Shown here piece after piece: positions 31,427 through 42,163 of a DNA stretch of 64,000 nucleotides; position 1 is the first letter of the stretch, and every line of letters starts with the position of its first letter. The notes below the pieces were generated by a model. It saw only the letters and a list, made by a program, of their open reading frames with translations. It made no database searches and was not told the DNA's origin. The position numbers and the translations under genes were made by a program. This DNA comes from Saccharomycopsis fibuligera x Saccharomycopsis cf. fibuligera. Taxonomy: Eukaryota > Ascomycota > Saccharomycetes > Ascoideales > Saccharomycopsidaceae. The stretch spans positions 1 through 64,000 of the forward strand of contig CP012809.1 of assembly GCA_001936135.1 (NCBI GenBank). The letters are read 5' to 3'.

Positions 31427-33070
31427 ATGATAAGATATACATTCAAACGGTTTTACTTTGCTAGCCCTAAAGCTTTTATCAACGTCAAATATGATAAGAT
31501 CAATGTTGTGCCATTAGGGAATGCACCTGAAGTTTTATCAAGTAGGGCCCCTGTCAAAGAGACCCTGCAGAATTCTACCAAGAATTCATCGGCTGCTGAA
31601 GATAGATTAGCCTCATTACCATTAGAAATAGCGTCAGCTGCAGCAGCCACAGCAGGACCAAATGGCAATACTGTTTCAACCCAAAATAGAATTACACACA
31701 ACCTCGCACAGCTTCTAGATAACGCATCCCAATCACCTGAATATTTTTTGAAACAAGCGCTTCTGCAGATCGACTTCAAATTAGACTTTTATCGTAAAAC
31801 CAGGCAAGCCATAGATCACCAGCAATACCAACTTTTGAAGAACTGGATCAATTGGATTCATAAAAGAAAGACAGTGTTGATCTCTATTGATCTCGAAGTA
31901 CATGAGTTGCGTCAAAAGACCCCTTTAGAAGTGGGTGTTTCCATTTTGGATTTTAGAAACCAATCCCATAGTTTATTTCCTAATATTCTCAATTTGCATT
32001 TCGTCATCCAAGAGCATAAAAAAGTTATCAATACAAAATACGTGCCTAATAATAAATTTAGATTCATTAATGGATCATCATATGTTATCAAAAAGAAAGA
32101 ATTGGGTCCCATACTAGAAGAGATCCTCAATCACTACGGCTATAAAGAAATTACTGGAAATGGCAAGGCTCCATCCACATCACCAACATCTTCCTCTGAA
32201 TATGCTTTTGACAATCCACCACCATTAGCGGTAGTCGGTCATTTTTTCACTGCGGACGTGAACTTCTTGGCTCTGGGTTTCGGCATTAAGTTAGATCCGA
32301 AACTTCCAGTAATTGATACGGGCAGCATTTGGAGAATGACTTTTGAAAAATCATTAATGGTGAAATCAAACTTGACCTACATTTTGCGAAAGCTCAACAT
32401 TCCTGGCGTTTATTTGCATAATGGGGCCAACGACAGTTATTACACATTAATACTATTATTGAAAATGGTGGATCCACAGCTACGAGTGAATCTTTATTGT
32501 AAAAACTACGAAAAACTTTATGATTACGACAACTGGTTGAGATTGAATGATTTGCTCAATCCATTACTCGAAAAACCAAAACAGCAAGCAAATGCTGACA
32601 AAGTGGTTGAGCAAGAGCCGGTGGAAGAAATTATCAGTGAAAATGTAGAAATTGATTTTGGCGAAATAACTACCACCACTATAAAGCGAGTCTCGGCAGC
32701 TAGTGGTACACCACCAGAAAACCAAAACAAAAATGTCAACGTTAACTCATCTAGCTTGACACCTGAAGATAATTTCATCTTTTCAGAACTATTGAAGCTT
32801 CGTAGTCAACACTCAAAAAAACTGAAAGTTGCTTTTAAAAATAGTTCAAATCCATTAGTACAAAACAAAAATCTTATTAATGAACAATATTCATTTAACA
32901 TTTACGACGACGAATTGCAAAGGCTACAAAAAGTGAAAGGTGCGGTATCTAGAAAGGACCAGCAGTTCCCACCACACAATGAGTTTATGGGGCCATTAGA
33001 AATTTCCAAAACGAAAGTTCTTGAAAAATTGGAAAATTACTGGGCAAATGATAGCAACGGTAAAAATTGA
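31427..33070 (+). CDS. Gfd2/YDR514C-like protein with DEDDh exonuclease fold
   Basis: 547 residues. The basic, Phe/Tyr-rich N-terminus (MIRYTFKRFYFASPKAF) resembles a mitochondrial targeting peptide. The DnaQ/RNase H-like domain spans about 148-350. It keeps the exonuclease-type acidic positions: Asp155 and Glu157 (SIDLEVHE), Asp277 (ADVNFL), and His331 with Asp336 in HNGANDSYYT. This is the motif set of the yeast Gfd2 (YCL036W) and YDR514C pair. Residues 350-547 are hydrophilic and low-complexity. Gfd2 was linked genetically to the Dbp5 mRNA-export helicase; YDR514C is less characterised and associated with mitochondria. I cannot tell which paralogue this is, so I give no symbol. Nuclease activity is plausible because the acidic residues are kept. 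Confidence 0.8.
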   Translation: MIRYTFKRFYFASPKAFINVKYDKINVVPLGNAPEVLSSRAPVKETLQNSTKNSSAAEDRLASLPLEIASAAAATAGPNGNTVSTQNRITHNLAQLLDNASQSPEYFLKQALLQIDFKLDFYRKTRQAIDHQQYQLLKNWINWIHKRKTVLISIDLEVHELRQKTPLEVGVSILDFRNQSHSLFPNILNLHFVIQEHKKVINTKYVPNNKFRFINGSSYVIKKKELGPILEEILNHYGYKEITGNGKAPSTSPTSSSEYAFDNPPPLAVVGHFFTADVNFLALGFGIKLDPKLPVIDTGSIWRMTFEKSLMVKSNLTYILRKLNIPGVYLHNGANDSYYTLILLLKMVDPQLRVNLYCKNYEKLYDYDNWLRLNDLLNPLLEKPKQQANADKVVEQEPVEEIISENVEIDFGEITTTTIKRVSAASGTPPENQNKNVNVNSSSLTPEDNFIFSELLKLRSQHSKKLKVAFKNSSNPLVQNKNLINEQYSFNIYDDELQRLQKVKGAVSRKDQQFPPHNEFMGPLEISKTKVLEKLENYWANDSNGKN

Positions 33071-34432
33071 GAAATGAAAAATAGAACAGCATTAATACCG
33101 TTTTTTGATATGTTTATGCACCTCGATCTATATATACTATAATAACAGCGGATTTAATTCCAACAATGCATCAAAATTTTAGCTCAACTAATCAATCACT
33201 TATACATTAAACATCTATATCTTATACAACGTATAAATTGGCTTTACCGGTAGATTAATGTATTTGACACCATTTTACGTTCGAAATTTTTAAGCTATTT
33301 AAGCTAAGAAAACCAAAGGTGTTAGTCCAATATTCAGTAATGTGGTTGTCTCGCCTATATGCTTGGTAGCATTTTTACTTGAATAACCACTGATGGAAAC
33401 TTTTGATGAATTTCGATATTAAAAGTTCATTTAACTAATTGCCAAAGATGGTTTCTTTTCACATGTTATACTCCATTGAAACAGAGTTAACATGTTTTGT
33501 GATCTAAAAGGATAAGTATTTAGGCGACCATACCTGTCTCGCTAAACGAAATTAAACGGAGATACAGAGTACAAATAAATCTAGCTGAATCTGGAAGAAA
33601 AAAAAAATAACTATAACAAAGTTTTATTATCTATACCCGTTATTTCAGCTACTAAATTGCTCAATAGAAACAGTAATTTTAGTTAAGTAATTGTATAGTG
33701 CCATTTTCAAACCAATAGATTGTCTTATTTTTATGTCTATTAACTGTTCCCACTTTAGATTGTGATTTTGACATAATGGGATCAACCTTGAAAGCTCTAC
33801 AAATTAGTGTAAGCCCCCAGATAAGCCACCTAATAGCAATTTCGGAATCAAATTTTTTTCGCACTGCTAAACTTTCAGTTTCCCTATTTATGACCAGGAA
33901 GAATAGCAGGCTATACTTTTAACATTATAATTATCGTTTTTTGCCAGCTCACCATGAAAGGTGCAATGTCTCTACAGTTTCTCTTCAATAGATTAGAGTG
34001 AATCTTCTTCTAGGCCAGTAAGTCTAGCTCTTCTCGGCGGTAAAGTTATCTAAGAGCCTTTTTGGTTAATAATTACTACACAAGTTGATAATTGTGTGCT
34101 GCTGCTGTACAAGCTGCTATATACTATAATTTTAGGTTGGATGCTTCAACTTGTTGCTTTATATGTGGGTAATGTTGATTATCCAACATGGATGGCATTA
34201 TCAAGAAATACGAATACTTTTGTAACTCCCATAATAGCAGGAATAGAAAAAAGATCAGGTAGCGCACAAAAAGATACATGTTAGTAAAAAAAAAAAAAAA
34301 GTTACAAAGAACTTGAATTAGCAGGAAGCGCAAAAGGAGATATGTGTATGTGTTGACTTCCTAGTTTATTCATTCCAGATGAGCTCAGTTCTATTGCTTA
34401 TGTTGTCAAGTTATTGCATAAATGTGCTCAGT
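33071..34432. other. Long convergent intergenic region
   Basis: 1.36 kb of AT-rich DNA between two converging genes. No gene, tRNA or transposon end was recognised. I looked on the minus strand here for a continuation of PTA1 and found none. Confidence 0.45.
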
Positions 34433-36379
34433 TCAGTACTCTAACATTGTGCTGGTGGTCTCACTGCTATAGTTTTCTAATTTGGTAGGATCATATGAAT
34501 CTTCAACACTTTCTGTATCTGATGGTGATTGCGAGGGTATATCAATTGCCTCGGGATCGTATTCATCTTCTTCCTGGTCTTCTTCATTTTGTTCTTGCTT
34601 TGCTTCTTGCTTTATTTCAACTTTCCCAGCAAAGCCATTTGTTTGCTGCTCTGGTAACGGTTGACCATTCTCTATTGATACTGTGTCTGCTTTACCATTT
34701 TCCATTAATTTTATACGCTTTTTCTGAGAGTCAGACTCACTCTCAGCATTATGGCCATTGTTGTCAGAATATTCTCTGCGTTTGGCTTTTATCTCAATTT
34801 CATTGGTCACGAAAACCTGTCGGTATGTTTCGCCTATCCTAGTTAGTTTTTCAATAATCTCCTGTGAACTCGCTTTCTTCACAGCTATCAAAACCATATT
34901 CACAATAATATCAAGGTTTTTAATTGTACTTATGTCAAACTCTAGTGGGGCTATTTCTGATACGCTACCCAAGATTTTTGTAGGAGCAAGGGCTGTTTTG
35001 TATAATGACAGATATGTCATTTTACCATTACGATCAAACAATTGTTTCTTTTGATAAAATCTTGCCCTTTTGACTATAGGAATGAAATTGTCATGGCGCA
35101 AGTCAACTAGCAAATTTTTATTAGTGCGCTCATGATTTTGAATTTGTAAAATGTAATTAATCTTGTTCAAAAAGTTCAACGATATTTGATCATGTTCACT
35201 TAGTATAGAAATGTTGGTTGGATCTTTCTGTAATAAATCGTTTTTCTTCACAAATGGGTTCAAAAAATTGTTTCTGAACAAAAAGTCTATCATGATTTTC
35301 ATGGATCTATGAGAAAACCGTTTTTCTAGCTTATACTTCATGCGATAATAGTTATCCCTTTCGTCATCAATATTCAAAAGGAACAATTCTCTTTCAATAG
35401 GCATCTTTTGATCTAAGTCAAGCTTAGCCAAAGATTTTACTATCGGTTTAGACAAGTATGGCCGTTTCTGAATAAGCTTAATCAACAAAAAGCAAATGGA
35501 AGAGAAAAGTTGACAGCTAAGGGTTTGTTTGTAAACAAGCAAGTTGACGGCAAATTGTAGTAAAAGGTCAGATTCCTTATGAAGCTCTTCCTTTATTATC
35601 CCGCTTGATTCTTGCAAGTCATCAAGCATAGTCATGGATAAATTCTGGGTATTAACCGGTTTGAGGTTATTTTTTTGCTGTCTACGTTTACGAGGATCTT
35701 TTGGAGGCGGCACCGCTTGAATCTCGATGATTCTGAAGAGAAACTTTAACAAAACCAATTTCACCACAATGTTCCTAGTCACATTTTCATCGTTGTCGTT
35801 GTTCTGGGAACTGTCTTCCAGTGGTACAGTCAATGGATAACTACCATCCCACTGTAATAACACAAATTTCTTTAACTTGTCCATCTGTGACCAAAGTTGT
35901 TGGCTATTGTCAAGGTTATCAGAGATGTTCAAAAAAGTTAAATCGTATAAATCAATGGAAATGGTAATGAATTTTTTGAGTAATGTTATATCACTTAGTA
36001 TTGGACTTTTAAAAGTATCGTTCAGTGTTGTATCATCATCGCTTTCAAGCTTATAATCATCATCATCATCTTCTTCTCCTTCTCCATTACTTTCGTCCTT
36101 TTTTGATGAGCTGTCTAAAGCGCTCTCTGGATCCACTATTCTGACAAAAGAATCCAAGATCTGAATAGAAAGGCTCTTTCGTAGCGGAATATCCAACCTA
36201 CTGTTGAAGTTTGTCAAGGTCCAAATATAACTGAGACACCATCCCACTACCCTTGGCTCTTCGTTGCCTTCAAGAATGCTCAACATCGATGATAGCACCA
36301 GCGGCAAGAAGTCTATGTTTGTGGCCGCGAGGGCGCTGGCGGCCTCTAGCTGTTTCAATTGGGTGTCTATGTCAGCCAT
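34433..36379 (-). CDS. PTA1: Pta1/symplekin-like subunit of cleavage and polyadenylation factor
   Basis: I start at the ATG at 36379 (MADIDTQLKQ), giving 648 residues. The frame upstream is open, but the first family-like residues follow this Met. The N-terminal HEAT-repeat region resembles yeast Pta1, with the marker KKFVLLQWDGSYPL and later blocks RPYLSKPIVKSLAKLDLDQKMP and KMTYLSLYKTAL. A basic NLS-like KKRIKLM lies near residue 555, followed by an acidic tail. Pta1 is the scaffold of CPF and binds Ssu72 through its N-terminal region. The protein ends about where S. cerevisiae Pta1 (785 residues) enters its conserved C-terminal domain, so that domain appears absent. It is divergent from MPE1, another CPF subunit, with 520 bp between the start codons. 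Confidence 0.8.
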   Translation of the reverse strand: MADIDTQLKQLEAASALAATNIDFLPLVLSSMLSILEGNEEPRVVGWCLSYIWTLTNFNSRLDIPLRKSLSIQILDSFVRIVDPESALDSSSKKDESNGEGEEDDDDDYKLESDDDTTLNDTFKSPILSDITLLKKFITISIDLYDLTFLNISDNLDNSQQLWSQMDKLKKFVLLQWDGSYPLTVPLEDSSQNNDNDENVTRNIVVKLVLLKFLFRIIEIQAVPPPKDPRKRRQQKNNLKPVNTQNLSMTMLDDLQESSGIIKEELHKESDLLLQFAVNLLVYKQTLSCQLFSSICFLLIKLIQKRPYLSKPIVKSLAKLDLDQKMPIERELFLLNIDDERDNYYRMKYKLEKRFSHRSMKIMIDFLFRNNFLNPFVKKNDLLQKDPTNISILSEHDQISLNFLNKINYILQIQNHERTNKNLLVDLRHDNFIPIVKRARFYQKKQLFDRNGKMTYLSLYKTALAPTKILGSVSEIAPLEFDISTIKNLDIIVNMVLIAVKKASSQEIIEKLTRIGETYRQVFVTNEIEIKAKRREYSDNNGHNAESESDSQKKRIKLMENGKADTVSIENGQPLPEQQTNGFAGKVEIKQEAKQEQNEEDQEEDEYDPEAIDIPSQSPSDTESVEDSYDPTKLENYSSETTSTMLEY

Positions 36380-36899
36380 AATTTTCTTTAGTGTCAATCT
36401 ATTAGAACACAAAAAGTCGAGGAAGAAGTAGTACACAGTCGATATTTTGCTGCTGGGTACTTCTGATAGTATTGCCCCGGTGATTTAGTCCCAGATATCC
36501 TTCACCAGCCTGTAAATGAGCTAGTTAAAGGTTCGCTCTTTCTATCTTGTTAAATTTTACAATATTGCTCCAAATACGAGCTGGTCAACGCGATTTCCTG
36601 AGAGAAGCTGTGGTTGTGCTGCTGTGCTGTCCTCTGCTTCGCTTTATATTCAGATCTCCAGCAGAAATCACTCCAGAGAAAGGAATAATCAAAATCATGA
36701 AATCCAGACAGAAAAGAGAGAAAAGAGGAGGAAAAATTAGAAAAAGAATAGAGTGCGCGCGCTCGTGACCACTTCAAAATCAGCCTCAACGACTCAAAAT
36801 TTAAAGCATCATCATCATCATTATCATCATTATCATCATATACTACTAATCTCATCTCTTGATATCTGCTTATTCAACTTATACTATAACCAACTCATA
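36380..36899. promoter_or_regulatory. Bidirectional promoter region PTA1 / MPE1
   Basis: 520 bp separate the start codons of two CPF subunit genes. A CAT/TCA-rich stretch just before MPE1 (36808-36840) would read as His-rich peptide if translated, but the family start is ATG 36900. No named motif was identified. Confidence 0.5.
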
Positions 36900-38267
36900 A
36901 TGTCATCTACTATATTTTACAAGTTCAGGTCGCAAAAAAACAGCTCGCGTATCGCGTTTGATGGTACTGGTCTTACAGTCTTCGACTTGAAGAAAGAGAT
37001 CATCAACACTAACAAACTTGCCCCCGCCACTGACTTCAATCTCAGCTTGTACAACCCAGATACAAATGAAGAATACACTGATGATAACCAGGTGATACCC
37101 CGTTCCTCATCAGTTATTGCTAGACGATATCCTGCCTCTAAATACAGCAAGAGCAATGCCTCTAGATACATTGTTGGTAAGCCGAGAATAACGAAGAATT
37201 CAAACTTGAATAATCCATCAAGTGGGATGAGTGGGCAAGGCAGTACCATCAATGCTGCTGCCAATATGATAACATTGAGTAACGATAAGAATATTTCAGA
37301 AGAAGACAAAATCAAAGCGATGTTTCAGAATCAGGATATGGCATGGCAAGAAACTCAAGAATTAATGCAAAACGCAACTCCAGTGTTTACTCGCAGAAAT
37401 GATGCTTCATCTGCAGACAAAAATGAAGCCCCTCCACCTGGTTACATATGTTACAGATGCGGTAGTAAAGATCATTTTATTAAGAATTGTCCAACGAATG
37501 GCGATGCAAACTTTGATGGTAAGCGTATCAAGAGAACTGCTGGTATTCCGAGATCTTCTTTAAAGACAGTTGATAAGTTACCCACTGAGGAAGGTGGTAG
37601 TTACATGTTGAGTGATGATGGTAAATTTGTCATTGCCGTAGCTGATAAGAAAGCTTGGGAAACTTTCCAAAAAAAGCAAAACTTGTTCAATAATTTAAAC
37701 AAAGAATCAATCACCGATAAATCTTTAGTGGATCCAATTACCAACAAATTGTACCAAAAACCGGTTAAAACGCCGTGCTGCAAAAAAACGTACTCATTGG
37801 ACTCTATTGAATCCTTACTTATTGAGAATGACTTTATTTGCCCAAATTGTGGTGAGAAAGAAATTCTTTTAGATCAGCTAGTTAAAGATGAGGAAACTAG
37901 CAAGAAAATCAAAAATTACCTTGAAAAAGAAGCTGAGAAAAATGGTCTCAAGAGATCAGATTTGGATGCTAAAGATTTTGAAAATACTCTTGGCTTGCCA
38001 GATTTGAAAAGAATTAAAGTCGATAATAATATTAATAATAATAACGGCGGTGTCGGCAACAGTACTATTGAATTACCTTCAAAACCACAATTGCCTGTGG
38101 TACCTAATGGTGTATCTATTATGCCTCCAACTTTCTTGCCTGGCTTCTCAGCCCCAATAATGCCGGTTAGTGGTGCTCCTTTTGTTATGCCGCCAAATAT
38201 GCCGGCAATGATGCCCCCACCAGTTAATGGTTTCCCATTTACGGGAATTAATGACAATAATAAGTAA
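36900..38267 (+). CDS. MPE1: Mpe1, CPF subunit with DWNN, zinc knuckle and RING-like domains
   Basis: 455 residues from ATG 36900. The open frame extends 49 codons upstream, but that part is His-rich leader, and MSSTIFYKFRSQ is the typical DWNN start. The DWNN ubiquitin-like domain covers about 3-78; a CCHC zinc knuckle (CYRCGSKDHFIKNC) lies at 184-197; a RING/U-box-like domain covers about 288-325 (TPCCKKTYSL, then CPNC); and the C-terminus is Pro/Met-rich. Mpe1 is an essential CPF subunit that contacts Ysh1 and Pfs2, senses the poly(A) signal RNA and may act as a ubiquitin ligase (human RBBP6). No in-frame CTG codon was found. The gene is divergent from PTA1. Confidence 0.95.
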   Translation: MSSTIFYKFRSQKNSSRIAFDGTGLTVFDLKKEIINTNKLAPATDFNLSLYNPDTNEEYTDDNQVIPRSSSVIARRYPASKYSKSNASRYIVGKPRITKNSNLNNPSSGMSGQGSTINAAANMITLSNDKNISEEDKIKAMFQNQDMAWQETQELMQNATPVFTRRNDASSADKNEAPPPGYICYRCGSKDHFIKNCPTNGDANFDGKRIKRTAGIPRSSLKTVDKLPTEEGGSYMLSDDGKFVIAVADKKAWETFQKKQNLFNNLNKESITDKSLVDPITNKLYQKPVKTPCCKKTYSLDSIESLLIENDFICPNCGEKEILLDQLVKDEETSKKIKNYLEKEAEKNGLKRSDLDAKDFENTLGLPDLKRIKVDNNINNNNGGVGNSTIELPSKPQLPVVPNGVSIMPPTFLPGFSAPIMPVSGAPFVMPPNMPAMMPPPVNGFPFTGINDNNK

Positions 38268-38925
38268 TGTGTGTTTAAATAGCTGGTGGATTTTGTTGTG
38301 GGTGTGTTTCCGGATGTGAATTCTATAAATGTTTCTAATGTTATGTTATTTTTTGCTCATTTTAATTAACGAACATTACCAGTATTTTCCTGAGACAAAG
38401 ATTATTTTTGTTGGAACACTAAATTGTTGTAAAGATGAATTGTATAAAGTTTTTGTCCATTTTAAAATTATTGCTGATCGAGCCCCTACTCAAATAAATT
38501 GAGTTCACTGTCTTTTTAGTTCAATAAACAATTACTACAATTTTGCGTTGTTTCTAAGTTTCGATGTAAACAAAAGTCTTTTTGGTATTCAAACTATTTT
38601 TCTTATTCAAAAGATATTATAAAGCAAGGTATGTGAATGTAATAAAAATGAAGAAGAAAAAAAAAGATAAAGCAACAAATGAACAAAGAACGAAAAATAA
38701 AATGGTAATGATAAAATGGAAACTGGCTAAATTGAGATTAAAAGATAAAAAAAAACAAAGCGCTTCTTTTCATACAAAGACGAAAATAGTCACAAAAACT
38801 AAAATAAAGTAAAGGCAATTTTCAAATCAAAGATTAGAAAAAATAGAAAAAATGATAATTGAATAAACAATGAGTTGACAATGAACTAAACGAGCAAAAA
38901 GATTTAATCTTTTTTATGTAATTAA
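38268..38925. other. Convergent intergenic region
   Basis: 3' region shared by MPE1 and MRN1, very AT-rich. A Lys-rich 76-codon frame (38582-38812) reflects A-rich composition. No gene is seen. Confidence 0.5.
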
Positions 38926-41019
38926 TTAGTTGGTATTAGCTGATTCTTCAAGACGTGATTCTTGAGAGCCACCTTCAGTAATTGGACTTGCACTTTGATC
39001 AACATTACCATCAGAACCACTGCCAGCACTACCACCATTGTTGCTAGCATCTGCAACGTCACTTGTTTGACCAGCAGATCCTGGATTACTATGGATGTTT
39101 CCAGCATATCCATTACTATTAGGATTAACCTGACCACCAGTCTGACCGGCAGCAGCTGCTGCGGCCGCGCCATTGAGAGACTGAAACTGTCTTGGCATAT
39201 TACCACATCTATCTTTACCATAATTGATTTTGAAGTTTTTGTAATCTTCATTCATCTTTATGCCGTCAATTGCCTTGATAGCATTAGCAATATTGGTAAA
39301 GTTAACAAAAGCACACTTCTTTTCAGGTAAAAAGTTGATTTGTTCAATTTCACCAAATTTACCGAAATCTTTTCTCAACTTTGGTTCAACATATATATTT
39401 TCCAAATCTCTTTCAATGTTACCGATGTAAATATTTCTAGAAGCTCCAGAAGAAACAGCCAAAGCAATTGGGTTAGGTAAAGGACCAGAATGTTTTCCCC
39501 AGCCAACCTTGACTCGTCTATTGTGAATAGTTAAACCATGCAAATGACACATAGCAAAGAATTGTGCAGCAGCAATTGGATCAATAAAAGTAATGAAGCA
39601 AACATGGCGTTCAGATAAGTATCTAATAGTTTGCAACAAACCGCCTCTAACAACATTACAGATTTCTTCAATAGAAGAATCTGGATGCAAACTACCCAAG
39701 TAAACAGTTCTGTTACCCAAGTTATTTACTCCGCCAGCACTAGTAGCAATGGCAGCAGCAGCAGCTTGTTGTTGCACCAAAGCATTGGAAATAAAGTCTC
39801 TGTCTGCAGCAGTAACTAAATGTTCCATACCCGGAGCCAAACCAAGGTATTGAGCAGCATTATGTTGTTGAGTCTTGGTAATAAATGCACATCTATCTTT
39901 ACCATAGAAAATTTTCTTGTTGACATATTTTTCTTCCAAAGGTAATTGTTGAACAACTCTAACAGCGCTCAAGATGCTCAAAAAGTGAACAAAAGCCACA
40001 CCTTTTTCAGCCAAAATCTTCACAGTATCAATTTGGCCAAATTTAGACAAATCTTGTTTCAACTCATCTGCAGTAACGTCTTTACTAAGGTTCCCCAAAT
40101 AAACATTTCTGGTGGCACCATCTCTTTGAATGCTATTCAAAACAGCAGGAGCAATTTGAGTTGATTTACCCCAACCAATTCTGATATCATTATTTTTGAT
40201 AGTGAGACGCTTTAAGATAGCATCAGAATGGAATAACAAAGCAGAACTTTCATCAATAAAAGAAATAAAAGCACACATTTTTGATGGAAGAATTCTAACG
40301 TTTTCAATAATACCGCTTCTAACATGGTTCAACAATTCTTCTGGAGAAATATCTGGAGGCACGTTACCCAAGTAAACAGTACGACTTGGTGCACTAGTAC
40401 CAATCAAGTCATTAGCAGGGTTGCCCATGAATGAACCATTTCTTTGTTGAGCACCATTAGTAACACCAGGGACTTGTTGGTGTGGGTTACCGTTTGGAGA
40501 AGCGGTATTACCAACAGGAAAGTTGTTAAGGCCGGTACCAGAACTAGAGGCCAAGCTGTTCAAACCGGAGTTCAAGTGAGATAAATCTGCATTAGAGTCG
40601 TTAAAAGCTAAACCGTTGATTGACCCATCGATTCCATTACCGTTAACATTATGGATGTCATTCAAGCCGTTTAGAGCACCAGGATTATTGAAATTATTGG
40701 CAATACCAAAATCATTATATTCGGCTGGAGGAGGTGGATATCCTTCTTGCAAGTAAGGACTATTAGCGGAGTTGAATTGTTCATTTCTTTCGCCCATGTG
40801 AAGTTGGTTCAAAGGAATGTTATTGTTAAATTGGTTTGGGTTAATTGGTGGGCCTTGAGTGCCGTTGGATAAACCATTAGGAGCGCCATTGCTGTAGTTA
40901 TTGAACCCATTTTGGTTAGAGTATGGATTTGGTTTTTGGGGAATGTAAGGTGAGCCCACCATCAATTGTTGTTGCAAAAGAGGATTGTAGGACATGTCAT
41001 ACGAATAGGAACTTTGCAT
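38926..41019 (-). CDS. MRN1: Four-RRM RNA-binding protein, Mrn1/Nrd1 (S. pombe) type
   Basis: 697 residues. A 210-residue Asn/Pro/Gly-rich N-terminus is followed by four RNA recognition motifs at about 213-285, 304-374, 437-508 and 528-602. Each has a clear RNP2 (VYLGN, VYLGN, VYLGS, IYIGN) and RNP1-type strand (CAFISF, VAFVHF, VCFITF, CAFVNF). RRMs 1 and 3 end in GWGK, and RRMs 2 and 4 in YGKDRC. That paired pattern is diagnostic of S. cerevisiae Mrn1 (YPL184C) and S. pombe Nrd1/Msa1. The C-tail is Gly/Ser/Asn-rich. Mrn1 binds mRNA 3' UTRs, including cell-wall and mitochondrial messages. The upstream 700 bp are pyrimidine-rich on the coding strand, suggesting a long structured or regulatory leader. 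Confidence 0.9.
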   Translation of the reverse strand: MQSSYSYDMSYNPLLQQQLMVGSPYIPQKPNPYSNQNGFNNYSNGAPNGLSNGTQGPPINPNQFNNNIPLNQLHMGERNEQFNSANSPYLQEGYPPPPAEYNDFGIANNFNNPGALNGLNDIHNVNGNGIDGSINGLAFNDSNADLSHLNSGLNSLASSSGTGLNNFPVGNTASPNGNPHQQVPGVTNGAQQRNGSFMGNPANDLIGTSAPSRTVYLGNVPPDISPEELLNHVRSGIIENVRILPSKMCAFISFIDESSALLFHSDAILKRLTIKNNDIRIGWGKSTQIAPAVLNSIQRDGATRNVYLGNLSKDVTADELKQDLSKFGQIDTVKILAEKGVAFVHFLSILSAVRVVQQLPLEEKYVNKKIFYGKDRCAFITKTQQHNAAQYLGLAPGMEHLVTAADRDFISNALVQQQAAAAAIATSAGGVNNLGNRTVYLGSLHPDSSIEEICNVVRGGLLQTIRYLSERHVCFITFIDPIAAAQFFAMCHLHGLTIHNRRVKVGWGKHSGPLPNPIALAVSSGASRNIYIGNIERDLENIYVEPKLRKDFGKFGEIEQINFLPEKKCAFVNFTNIANAIKAIDGIKMNEDYKNFKINYGKDRCGNMPRQFQSLNGAAAAAAAGQTGGQVNPNSNGYAGNIHSNPGSAGQTSDVADASNNGGSAGSGSDGNVDQSASPITEGGSQESRLEESANTN

Positions 41020-42163
41020 ATTATGAATGATAAATGGGTATTTTCAAGTAGTTTAGGGCTTGAAGGATCAAAGCAGACACACAGACGGGGAATCAAAGAT
41101 GTAACTGAAATGAAATAAAATCGGAGCGGGAAACCAAAAATATGGATTATGTGGCTTCAATTTAATTAAATTTTGATTTGCGGTCTTTTATTTTTCTTGA
41201 AACAGAAAATTTAGTGAAATTCTATTTCTGATAAATGAAAGAACCGAACAAGTTACAAATAATGTAAAAGGGTTTGGTGCGTGTTGAGACTGTGACGATG
41301 TGTAGAAAATAACAGATAATGCAAAAACAAAAAAAAAGGTATACTTGTACTTTTTTTTTGTCAGTGGAAAAGTCCTTTTTTGATCTTCTGGTTTGAGCAA
41401 CAGCTTTAGAACTGAAACAAAAGATTAGCAAACGCAGAATAAAACAGAAGTAAATGAATAGTAATGAATTGAACTGAAAGATGCTGATGTGTTGTTCTGA
41501 TTTTGTTTTGAACTGAAGGTGTTCGTGAAATAGAAAAAAAGAGAGATTGAAAAAAAAAAAGAAAGGGAAAGGAAAGGAAACGAAGTAGAATTAAATTGGG
41601 ATGAGAAGAGAAACAAAAATCAAAACGCAAAACGTGTAACAGGAAGAAAGAGGAAAAGAAGATGGAAGTGAAGAAGAATGAAAGAAGAATAGAATAATGG
41701 GTGATGGAGGGGAGGATATACAAAGCGAAAGGCGTTTGAAGTGGGAGGAGCTGATTGCAAGACGAATATTAATACTGGCGAGGAAGAAAGATTTTAAACT
41801 GTTTAAGCGCTGCAGAAAAGCTTTTTGGAAATTGTGAACACGAAGCACCAAACAGCCTGCCGGAATTGACCCAATGAGGAAATCCGCGCCGGAGAGTTGG
41901 TAGTCACGTTACCACTGTGAGAAGCGCGGAAAATCCTGGGCGGACAGCGGAGGAAGAAAAGTATTCGAATTAGGAAACTGCAAAACAACATCAAGAGATG
42001 GGACATAAGGAAGAGAAGAAGAAGGAGCATCAGCAGCGCTCACAGGACAATGCGAAACAGCGGGCTTGCTGTTGTTAAAATTTAATTGAACTGACTGTTT
42101 GAGTGTTTAGCTTTTTGAATAGTGTGCATAATAATTGAGCTGCCTTTCACGGTTTTGCCACCA
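41020..42163. promoter_or_regulatory. Divergent intergenic region MRN1 / BYE1
   Basis: 1.14 kb. From about 41430 to 41720 the strand encoding MRN1 is almost purely C/T, so apparent frames there are artefacts. This probably includes a long 5' UTR for MRN1. No gene is seen. Confidence 0.45.

Noticed and set aside
36753-36899. His-rich 49-codon extension at the N-terminus of MPE1
   Set aside because: The DWNN domain starts at the ATG at 36900 in the family; the extension is a CAT/TCA repeat leader.
38582-38812. Lys-rich 76-codon frame
   Set aside because: Explained by A-rich intergenic composition between converging genes.
41406-41723. Phe/Leu/Ser-rich frames upstream of MRN1
   Set aside because: Artefact of the pyrimidine-rich leader on that strand.
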